Part shown: one piece after another, positions 1 through 5,541 of the stretch | Layout: each line of letters starts with the position of its first letter | Position numbering within the stretch: the first letter of the stretch is position 1 | Source of the DNA: JBAZOJ01 sp041648755 | GTDB lineage: Bacteria > Planctomycetota > B143-G9 | DNA: 6,615 nucleotides | Assembly: GCA_041648755.1 (NCBI GenBank) | Contig: JBAZOJ010000209.1 | Span: 1 to 6,615, forward strand | Direction of reading: 5' to 3' | Translations under genes and position numbers: made by a program | Notes under the pieces: generated by a model | Told to the model about the DNA's origin: nothing | Databases searched by the model: none | Seen by the model: the letters and a program-made list of their open reading frames with translations, nothing else

Positions 1-169
1 GCATTATCAGGACGCCAAATCGAGGAGACACTTCTCCTAATGCTTCCGATGCGAAGGATCATGCTTGTACACTGAACAAGTACTGCCACGCATGCTTCTG
101 CCCCGCCCCCTCATATGTCAAGCAGCATTTGTGGCATTTCGCGCGTTCTTCTTTGATATCCCCCCCGAG
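1..169. other. Intergenic stretch without a supported gene
   Basis: Downstream of the RCC1 gene's terminator I see no convincing gene. One plus-strand frame is open from 3 to 215, but it runs straight through the terminator hairpin, has no family-like content and is rich in Cys and His in an unpatterned way. On the minus strand a short open frame starts at an ATG at 62 and runs off the left edge, but it has no Shine-Dalgarno sequence. Small hairpins are present: a 6-bp stem with a 4-base loop at 23-38, and a 5-bp stem CTTGT/ACAAG at 64-80. None has a T-tract. A TTGACA match on the minus strand (116-121) has no -10 partner. The stretch probably holds the leader of the next gene to the left, which is out of view. 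Confidence 0.5.
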
Positions 170-200
170 AAAAAGGGACGCCCACACGGGCGTCCCTTTT
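170..200 (-). terminator. Strong intrinsic terminator of the RCC1 gene, probably bidirectional
   Basis: A perfect inverted repeat pairs 171-183 with 188-200 (arms GGGACGCCC/GGGCGTCCC flanked by A4 and T4) around the 4-base loop ACAC. Read on the minus strand, the GC stem lies about 26 bases past the RCC1 stop codon and ends in a run of five T (174 down to 170). Read on the plus strand it ends in TTTT, so it could also stop transcripts coming from the left. This is a textbook Rho-independent terminator. Confidence 0.93.
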
Positions 201-225
201 GAATACCTGATCGCCTGACTTTCGA

Positions 226-3200
226 TCAGTCGGGCTTGCTCGAAAAGGCCGGAAGCACCACGGGGACGTTCCGGCTGTCAATGTCTCCGAGCCCGAGTTG
301 TCCCTCGCCGTTGAAGCCCCAGCCGAAGAAGCTTCCATCGGAACAGCAAGCCATTGAGTGGTAGCCACCTGCCGCAATGCATATCACGTTCTGGCCGTTC
401 AGTCCCGTAAGGTTCTGCGGCAAGCTGTAGTCCGCATAGTCCCCCTGACCGACCTGTCCGTCTCCGCCGATTCCACAGGCGTAAATGGCCCCGTTCTGCC
501 CCATCGCAAGCAGGAAGTTGTATCCACCGGACAACCTGACTATGTTCAGCCCGTCGAAGGCCACAGCATGCTGAGGGGAATACCGCTCAGCAGTGTTGCC
601 GAGACCAAGTTCCCCGTAGAAGTTCCCACCCCAGGAATAGACCTTCCCGTCAGATGTAATCGCAAAGGAACTGTCCCAGCAGGTACCAATTGCCTTTACC
701 CCGAGCCCGGAAAGCGCGGGTACCAGATTCGGCATTGTTCGCGCGTAATCGTCTCCGATCCCGAGGCTCCCGAAGTTGTTTGCGCCCCAAGCGTATACGC
801 TTCCGTCGCTGCACAGGACAAGCGCGTGCGAATCGCCTCCTGCCATTGCGATTACCCCAAGGCTGCTCAGGGCAGGAATTTCCTGTGGGACGCTTTCATC
901 CGCTATCCCGTCAAGCCACGAATAACCCCAAACGTACACACTGCCGTCGAGACAAAGGGCCATCATGTGATAACTGCCGGCTGCAATCGCCGTTACCTTT
1001 TCGCCCGACAGGCCGGTCACCAACTGGGGCGTGTTCTGGTCAACATAGTTTCCTATTCCGAGGTTTCCCATCGAATTGGAACCCCAAGCGTAGACGCTTC
1101 CATCCAGGCACAGGGCATACGAGGAATTGCATCCTGCAGCCACTGCGATGACTCCCTTTCCGTCAAGCAGGCTCACTTGCACTGGCGTGCCCACATTCGC
1201 GTTGTCACCCAGGCCAAGCTGACCTTCGACGTTTCTCCCGGAGGTATAGACCTTACCATCCGGCATCAGAAAGACCGAATGCTCGCGGCCAGTCGCAACA
1301 GCGGGCTGTATCTTTGCCGTCCGCGGATCCAGAAGTTGCGGGGTGTTCCTGTCCAGGTTGTCGCCGAGGCCAAGTTGACCACAAGGATTGTTGTAGCCCC
1401 AAGCGTAGCAGTAGCCGTCGGAGCAGCGGACAACGCAGTGGAAATTTCCCACCGCAATCTCTATGACTCCCTTGCCGGACAACGTCGGAATCAGCGTCGG
1501 CACGCTGAGGTTGCCGCTTTCACCCACCCCAAGTTGACCGTAGCTTGCCGCCCCGCAGGAATAGACTGACCCATCAGCGCATAGGGCCAGAGTCAAAGCA
1601 TACCCGCTCACTATGCTGACGACTCCCTTACCTGCAAATGCGGTGACAAGCGTGGGAGTGTTGACTATGTAGGCAGTCGTGCCCAAACCGAGGTGCCCGT
1701 ATTCGTTGTATCCGCAGCCATAGATTGCGCCATCTGAAGCAACGAAAAACGAGCTCTGATAACCAGCAACAATGTCCACGATGTCAATGCCCGAGAACCA
1801 GGAAAGCAGTACCGGGGATTCCCGGTGGTCGTTATCGCCAAGCCCAAGCTCGCCATACTGGTTCCAACCCCATCCGTAGACCGAGCCGTCCGCGCAGAGC
1901 GCAAGGCATGTTCCGCCTCCAGATGCAACGCGGATAACGCCCTTGTCCGAAAGCGTGGCTACGAGTTGCGGGGTGTTATGGTCAATCGTATCTCCCAGCC
2001 CAAGCTGGCCGCTGCTGTTGATTCCCCACGTGTAGACCTCGCCATCGGAGCAGACGACGGCAGCAGAAACTGCTCCAATCGCCATATCAACCACTGTATG
2101 ACCGGACAGACCGGTGATGATCTCAGGGGTTGTCTTGTTCACGTTGTCACCAAGACCAAGCTGTCCATACTCGTTCCATCCCCATGCATAGACAGACCCG
2201 TCAGAACAAAGCGCAAACGTCTGATAGTCATCCGCGACAACTGAGACCACCTCCATGCAGGAAAGCGCGGTAACGCGCTGGATCATGTTTGCACCCACGT
2301 TATGGCCAAGTCCAAGCTGACCGCGGTCGTTTGCTCCGACCGTGCAGACTTTTCTGCCAGGCTCGATGATTACCGTGTGAGTGTCCCCACCGCCAATTGT
2401 GCCACGCGATTTGCCCGGCAACGCCGTGATTTCGGTGGGTACATCCCGGTTCAAATCGTCCCCAACGCCCAGTTGGCTGCTGCCATTCAGGCCCCAGGCA
2501 AAAATGATCCAGCCTGCACCATGTGCCAGAAAATGCATCTGGCCGCCGCCAAGCTCAGTAATCCCCTGGCCACTCAGCGCAGCCACAAGCTCCGGGGTGT
2601 TCCTGTCCGTGTTGTCTCCGAGGCCAAGCTCCCCGTAGGTGTTCCTCCCGGTCACATAGACCAGGGCACCGCTGCCAATGGCCGCCAGGCTGTAGTTGGC
2701 CGCCGAGATGCTCGTGATCCCCTTGCCGGCAAATCCCGAAACCAAGGTCGGGGTCAAGCGCTGTACAAGGTCGCCGAGGCCAAGCTGGCCGTAGTCGTTT
2801 GAGCCCCAAGTGTAAACAGTGCCGTCGGTGAGCAATACTGCCGAAAACGAACGCCCAGCCGCAATCTGGAGCAGCGTCGGCGTAACCAACGAATCAAACT
2901 TCAAATCAAGTGAAGCAAGGAGTGTGGGAACATGCCGGTCGGTCGTGTCGTCCAGCCCCAACTGCCCTGAGGAGTTCCATCCCCAGGCATATATCGAGCC
3001 ATCGGAACAAATCGCCAACGAATGGTCAAAGCCGGCGGCAATGCCCATGACTCCTTTGTCAGAGAGAAAGGCTATCAACTGTGCGTCGTTCCGGTTGGTC
3101 GTGTCGCCCAGGCCAAGTGCACCGTACTTGTTCGCGCCCCATGAATAGACCGTGCGATCTGAACAAAGCGCCAGCGAGTGGCCGAAACCAGTCGCAAGAG

Positions 3201-3672
3201 AGACAACCGTCTTTCCGGAAAGCCCGGTCACAAGCTCGGGCAAGTCCTTGTTGGCTCCCGCTGCGGCGTCACCCAGACCAAGCTGGCCGTAGGCATTGTT
3301 TCCCCAGGAATATACAGTGCCGTCGGAGCACAGTGCGAGCGAGAAATTACCTCCTGCCGCCAAGGCTATTACTCCCTTATCGTTCAGCGCGGTCACGAGC
3401 ACCGGCGTCTCCCGCGATCCCATCACAGTCCCGATACCAAGCTGTCCGAACGCATTATTGCCACAAGCCCAGACGGAGCCGCCCGGGCCAAGGATCAGGG
3501 AGTGGCTGCTTCCGCCAGCCAGCGCCTTCTCTACGGGGGCCAGAGTCGGGGTAGCTGTAGGAGACGGTGAAGGAGAAGGCGATGGCGACGGGGTGACTGT
3601 CCCACTCGACCCGCCGCAAGCAAGGGAAAGCGCAACAAACAGGCAACACAGAACGAAAGCCAGTCTTCTCAT
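226..3672 (-). CDS. RCC1-repeat lipoprotein, 21 blades in three predicted seven-bladed propellers
   Basis: The 1148-residue protein is predicted to be exported and lipid-anchored; its ligand is unknown. Residues 1-19 form a signal peptide (MRR, a hydrophobic core, then L-S-L-A-C with Cys19 as the lipidated residue). Residues 27-46 are a Pro/Ser/Thr tether with repeated SP. The rest is RCC1 repeats of about 52 residues with the pattern x-V-Y-x-W-G-x-N-x-x-G-Q-L-G-L-G-D, then P-x-L-V and a G-V-x-x-I-A-A-G strand ending in L-C-S-D-G. I count 20 whole repeats starting at residue 66, plus half repeats at both ends. Blade 4 is long (59 residues). Blade 17 is short (47) and has lost the GQLGLG turn. 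The start is the second of two adjacent ATGs: AGGAG (3678-3682) lies 5 bases before it, and the promoter overlaps any longer reading. RCC1 propellers typically bind proteins; secreted Streptomyces BLIP-II is an extracellular precedent. No catalytic residues are recognisable, and this could be an adhesin or a binding scaffold. Confidence 0.95.
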   Translation of the reverse strand: MRRLAFVLCCLFVALSLACGGSSGTVTPSPSPSPSPSPTATPTLAPVEKALAGGSSHSLILGPGGSVWACGNNAFGQLGIGTVMGSRETPVLVTALNDKGVIALAAGGNFSLALCSDGTVYSWGNNAYGQLGLGDAAAGANKDLPELVTGLSGKTVVSLATGFGHSLALCSDRTVYSWGANKYGALGLGDTTNRNDAQLIAFLSDKGVMGIAAGFDHSLAICSDGSIYAWGWNSSGQLGLDDTTDRHVPTLLASLDLKFDSLVTPTLLQIAAGRSFSAVLLTDGTVYTWGSNDYGQLGLGDLVQRLTPTLVSGFAGKGITSISAANYSLAAIGSGALVYVTGRNTYGELGLGDNTDRNTPELVAALSGQGITELGGGQMHFLAHGAGWIIFAWGLNGSSQLGVGDDLNRDVPTEITALPGKSRGTIGGGDTHTVIIEPGRKVCTVGANDRGQLGLGHNVGANMIQRVTALSCMEVVSVVADDYQTFALCSDGSVYAWGWNEYGQLGLGDNVNKTTPEIITGLSGHTVVDMAIGAVSAAVVCSDGEVYTWGINSSGQLGLGDTIDHNTPQLVATLSDKGVIRVASGGGTCLALCADGSVYGWGWNQYGELGLGDNDHRESPVLLSWFSGIDIVDIVAGYQSSFFVASDGAIYGCGYNEYGHLGLGTTAYIVNTPTLVTAFAGKGVVSIVSGYALTLALCADGSVYSCGAASYGQLGVGESGNLSVPTLIPTLSGKGVIEIAVGNFHCVVRCSDGYCYAWGYNNPCGQLGLGDNLDRNTPQLLDPRTAKIQPAVATGREHSVFLMPDGKVYTSGRNVEGQLGLGDNANVGTPVQVSLLDGKGVIAVAAGCNSSYALCLDGSVYAWGSNSMGNLGIGNYVDQNTPQLVTGLSGEKVTAIAAGSYHMMALCLDGSVYVWGYSWLDGIADESVPQEIPALSSLGVIAMAGGDSHALVLCSDGSVYAWGANNFGSLGIGDDYARTMPNLVPALSGLGVKAIGTCWDSSFAITSDGKVYSWGGNFYGELGLGNTAERYSPQHAVAFDGLNIVRLSGGYNFLLAMGQNGAIYACGIGGDGQVGQGDYADYSLPQNLTGLNGQNVICIAAGGYHSMACCSDGSFFGWGFNGEGQLGLGDIDSRNVPVVLPAFSSKPD
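229..1311 (-). repeat. Third predicted RCC1 propeller (blades 15-21)
   Basis: This covers residues of about 788-1148. It opens with a half repeat (GREHSVFLMPDG) after the linker-like DPRTAKIQ, continues through repeats beginning at residues 807, 859, 911, 958, 1010, 1062 and 1114, and ends with a half repeat at the C terminus that would close the ring with the opening strand. Blade 17 (911-957) lacks the G-Q-L-G-L-G turn and is five residues short. Domain boundaries are inferred from breaks in the repeat pattern, not from a structure. Confidence 0.72.
1312..2406 (-). repeat. Second predicted RCC1 propeller (blades 8-14)
   Basis: This covers residues of about 423-787. It opens with the half repeat GGGDTHTVIIEPGR, followed by a blade with no W-G (VCTVGAND), just as the first blades of the other two domains lack W-G. 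Repeats start at residues 441, 493, 545, 597, 649, 702 and 754. The last blade loses the usual G-V-x-x-I-A-A-G strand and runs instead into D-P-R-T-A-K, which I take as the linker to the third domain. Five of the seven blades carry Cys in the L-C-S-D-G position. Confidence 0.72.
2407..3531 (-). repeat. First predicted RCC1 propeller (blades 1-7)
   Basis: This covers residues of about 48-422, directly after the Pro/Ser tether. It opens with the half repeat AGGSSHSLILGPGG, followed by repeats starting at residues 66, 119, 174, 226, 285, 337 and 389. The seventh ends at L-P-G-K-S, where the usual strand is replaced by a short linker. Blade 4 carries a 7-residue expansion (LDLKFDSLVTPTLLQIAAG region), and blade 2 has a 3-residue one. 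The G-Q-L-G-L-G turn is changed to S-Q-L-G-V-G in blade 7. Confidence 0.72.
3559..3591 (-). repeat. Imperfect 6-bp tandem repeat encoding the Ser-Pro tether
   Basis: Residues 28-38 of the RCC1 lipoprotein alternate Pro and Ser. They are encoded by an imperfect hexanucleotide repeat that reads GGNGAN on the plus strand. The unit is a multiple of three, so gain or loss of copies would change stalk length without breaking the frame. Third-base variation between copies suggests the tract is not freshly expanded. Confidence 0.6.
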
Positions 3673-3677
3673 CATCG

Positions 3678-3682
3678 CTCCT
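3678..3682 (-). promoter_or_regulatory. Shine-Dalgarno site deciding the RCC1 lipoprotein start
   Basis: The minus strand reads AGGAG followed by CG and two adjacent ATG codons. Spacing is 2 bases to the first ATG (3675) and 5 to the second (3672), so the second is the better start. Either way the signal peptide is intact. Confidence 0.8.
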
Positions 3683-3701
3683 GGTAGTGTCAAGGGGGAA
3701 T

Positions 3702-3718
3702 GTACAAGAAACATGTAC
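3702..3718. promoter_or_regulatory. Short inverted repeat at the predicted transcription start
   Basis: Arms GTACA (3702-3706) and TGTAC (3714-3718) are separated by 7 bases. The repeat lies just downstream of the -10 box of the RCC1 promoter and covers the expected start point near 3713. Its position would suit an operator, but five-base arms are weak evidence, and it may equally be chance. Confidence 0.25.
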
Positions 3719-3719
3719 C

Positions 3720-3747
3720 ATTCTACCTTGCTCCGGCGCCCTGTCAA
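3720..3747 (-). promoter_or_regulatory. Sigma70-type promoter of the RCC1 lipoprotein gene
   Basis: On the minus strand a perfect -35 box TTGACA (3742-3747) is followed, after 16 bases, by TAGAAT (3720-3725), five of six matches to the -10 consensus. The expected start is near 3713, giving a leader of about 40 bases before the ATG at 3672. The promoter lies in the 136-bp gap after the DUF4272 gene, which argues that the lipoprotein is transcribed on its own. Confidence 0.75.
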
Positions 3748-3808
3748 AGCCAATTCCTGGCGACAGACAGTTTATGTCAGTTCTTGCAGCCTTGTTAGCA
3801 ACTCGCTG

Positions 3809-4588
3809 CTACGTCTCCGTCGGCGTCAGGTCCCAGAAGTTCTCGGGCGCGTATCCGCACAGCCAATTCAGAGCATGATGCCTCTCCATTATGATCGAGG
3901 TCGCGAGCGAGTATTCCTCGTCTGTGAGGTCTCTGAAGGGCTTCCCCAAGAATACGAAATCCTCGTCTTTGATCTCTGGCAATTGGCCATCTTTAAAGGA
4001 TTCCCTCGCCGTGAGGCGAACAACATCATCGAACGTGCCTAACCCCGCAGCCTTTGACTTCTCAGTTGCCGGAAACACTTCTCCCATCTCGACGAGCTGC
4101 CGCGTCCTTTGGCGCCAATGCCAAAGCTCTATCAAGTCTCGCTTCTTGTCAATTTCCTCCGCAGGGAGCAACTCGGGCATCTTCTCAAATGCAGCTTTCC
4201 CTCTGGGGAGAGCGCCTGCTATCTCGGGCGCGGTCTCTTTGTCGATGGGCGGCCATCTGTCGTAAAGCCCCAGCGCCCACATCAACATGATCATACACTC
4301 GGACCGCCAACTCGCAGCGAAGCGCACGTAGTCGCCCATTCCATAGCTGAAGCCTGTAATAAAACGCATCTCCTTCGGGCTGACAGAATCCCAGAGATTC
4401 TCGTCGTCAATCGCCATTAGCGTGGCTGAAGTCACCATTCCGCACATCCGGTTGTATTCCCGGACCTCCCTGGACCATCTGGCAAATATCCCCTTCACTT
4501 CCGGGCGTTTCGGAACGAAGATGGAATATGCGACTACATACCGCAGCGCCAGCAGGCGCGTATATGCTTCCTTCGCAGTCGGTCTCAT
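3809..4588 (-). CDS. DUF4272 domain protein (downstream paralogue)
   Basis: A 259-residue protein with no signal peptide or membrane segment, so probably cytoplasmic; its function is unknown. It matches the family pattern of DUF4272 as I remember it: LWDSVSPKE (65-73), the W-R-S-E...W-A-L-G block (94-107), the E-E-I-D-K-K-R-D-L-I-E-L-W-H-W-R block (144-159), and the C-terminal ERHHALNWLCGY (235-246) followed by W-D and T-P-T-E-T. An inserted stretch of about 65 residues (170-234) lies between the last two blocks. The chosen ATG at 4588 has GAAAGG (4596-4601) seven bases upstream and gives an N terminus (MRPTAKEA) that aligns with the paralogue. The in-frame start at 4672 would overlap the upstream gene by 52 bases and adds residues absent from the paralogue. 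It lies 32 bp after its paralogue and is probably co-transcribed with it. Confidence 0.88.
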   Translation of the reverse strand: MRPTAKEAYTRLLALRYVVAYSIFVPKRPEVKGIFARWSREVREYNRMCGMVTSATLMAIDDENLWDSVSPKEMRFITGFSYGMGDYVRFAASWRSECMIMLMWALGLYDRWPPIDKETAPEIAGALPRGKAAFEKMPELLPAEEIDKKRDLIELWHWRQRTRQLVEMGEVFPATEKSKAAGLGTFDDVVRLTARESFKDGQLPEIKDEDFVFLGKPFRDLTDEEYSLATSIIMERHHALNWLCGYAPENFWDLTPTET

Positions 4589-4620
4589 CGCTGTGCCTTT
4601 CTCATTATGCTCCGCCTCCA

Positions 4621-5403
4621 CTACGTATCCGTAGGCGTCTCGTCCCACCTGTTGCCTGGCGCATAGCCGCACAGCCAGTTTAGGGCATAGTGCCGCTCCA
4701 TGATGATCGAGGCGGCCTGGTTATACTCGTCTTCAGGCAGGTCGCGGAAAGGCTTCCCCAGATAGACAAAATCCTCATCCCTGATCTCTGGCAACTGGCC
4801 TGTTTTCAGAGCTTCCTTTGCGATAAAGCGCACGACATCGTCGAATGACCCGAAGCCCTTCTGCTTCATTTCTTCGGGGAAATTGAACGAATACCCCTCT
4901 TCAATGCACCTGCGCGTCGTGACTCGCCAATGCCACAGCTCGATCAGGTCGCGCTTCTTATTGATTTCCTCCTCAGACCGCAAATCGGGACCTGTATCGA
5001 GGGCTTCCCTCCCCGAAGGCAGATCGCCCACAATCTCGGGCCCAAAGACCTTTTCGAGAGAAGGCCACTCCGTAAAATCGCCGAGAGCCCATCTGAGCAT
5101 CGCCATGCCCTCCGCACGCCAACCCGCCGCCACACGGGAATACTCCCTCATGCCGGATCCAAAGCCCTCCAGGAACTCCTGCTCGATCGGGGTCGAGTAA
5201 CGCATGAGCCCGTCCTCTTTCATCATTGTCAATACGGCATCCCCGATAGTCCTGCACATCTTGTCGTATTCCCTGACCTCCTTGGAGAACCACCTGCCAA
5301 ACAGGCCTTTCGCATCAGGCCGGTCGGGAGCGGACATCGCGTACACAACCACGTGTTTGAGCACCAGCAAGCGCGCCAAGGCTTCCTTCTTTGTCGGTCT
5401 CAT
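4621..5403 (-). CDS. DUF4272 domain protein (upstream paralogue)
   Basis: A 260-residue, apparently soluble protein of unknown function, paralogous along its whole length to the next gene. Shared blocks are MRPTKKEA at the start, K-E-V-R-E-Y-D-K-M-C (41-50), W-R-A-E-G-M-A-M-L-R-W-A-L-G (95-108), S-E-E-E-I-N-K-K-R-D-L-I-E-L-W-H-W-R (143-160), GQLPEIRDEDFVYLGKPFRD (202-221), and the family's C-terminal ERHYALNWLCGY (236-247) with W-D and T-P-T-D-T. The chosen ATG at 5403 has AAGG (5412-5415) eight bases upstream. The ATG at 5409 sits directly against that Shine-Dalgarno sequence, and the GTG at 5463 has none and adds residues the paralogue lacks. It follows the ATPase gene by 126 bp, a gap with a possible promoter and a hairpin. 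No enzyme-like motif is visible. Confidence 0.88.
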   Translation of the reverse strand: MRPTKKEALARLLVLKHVVVYAMSAPDRPDAKGLFGRWFSKEVREYDKMCRTIGDAVLTMMKEDGLMRYSTPIEQEFLEGFGSGMREYSRVAAGWRAEGMAMLRWALGDFTEWPSLEKVFGPEIVGDLPSGREALDTGPDLRSEEEINKKRDLIELWHWRVTTRRCIEEGYSFNFPEEMKQKGFGSFDDVVRFIAKEALKTGQLPEIRDEDFVYLGKPFRDLPEDEYNQAASIIMERHYALNWLCGYAPGNRWDETPTDT

Positions 5404-5420
5404 CTGCATTCCCTTCACGA

Positions 5421-5457
5421 GTTCCCCGGGCAGGTCTTTCAAGCCCACCGGGGTAAC
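5421..5457. other. Imperfect hairpin in the leader of the DUF4272 pair
   Basis: Plus-strand GTTCCCC (5421-5427) pairs with GGGGTAAC (5450-5457, one bulged base), and GGGC (5428-5431) pairs with GCCC (5443-5446), with a 3-base bulge. On the minus-strand transcript this stem ends about six bases before the AAGGGA (5410-5415) Shine-Dalgarno region of the upstream DUF4272 gene. It has no T-run, so it is not an intrinsic terminator. It might affect translation or transcript stability. Confidence 0.3.
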
Positions 5458-5514
5458 TCTCACGCAGGGGTGTATAATCTGTCTAATTTACTGCTTCGCG
5501 GAATCCAGACGCCT

Positions 5515-5541
5515 ATTTTATCGCCATTATTAGCGCGTCAA
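5515..5541 (-). promoter_or_regulatory. Possible promoter for the DUF4272 pair
   Basis: On the minus strand TTGACG (5536-5541) overlaps the final codons of the ATPase gene, and TAAAAT (5515-5520) follows after 15 bases. Each box matches the sigma70 consensus at five of six positions, but the spacing is one to two bases short of ideal. The implied leader is about 105 bases and contains the hairpin at 5421-5457. Co-transcription with the ATPase gene is an alternative. Confidence 0.35.

Noticed and set aside
358..1569. Plus-strand open frame of 403 codons
   Set aside because: It lies wholly antisense to the RCC1 repeats. Its apparent repeats mirror the 156-base period of the real gene, and it has no start signal or family match.
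226..3531. Tandem 156-base periodicity as a possible DNA repeat array or CRISPR-like structure
   Set aside because: The period is the RCC1 protein repeat of 52 codons. Units differ widely in DNA sequence, and there are no spacers or identical direct repeats.
3673..3753. Upstream starts for the RCC1 lipoprotein (ATG at 3753 or 3714)
   Set aside because: The extension would put the promoter boxes inside the coding region and place 27 non-hydrophobic or mixed residues before a complete signal peptide. Neither start has a Shine-Dalgarno site comparable with AGGAG at 3678-3682.
3786..3811. Hairpin over the stop codon of the downstream DUF4272 gene
   Set aside because: Arms GCAGC and GCTGC (with an inner GTT/AAC) can pair, but no T-run follows on the minus strand and the stem is weak, so I do not call an intrinsic terminator.
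5472..5477. Perfect TATAAT on the plus strand
   Set aside because: No -35 box lies at suitable distance, and the downstream plus strand is antisense to the ATPase with no gene to serve.
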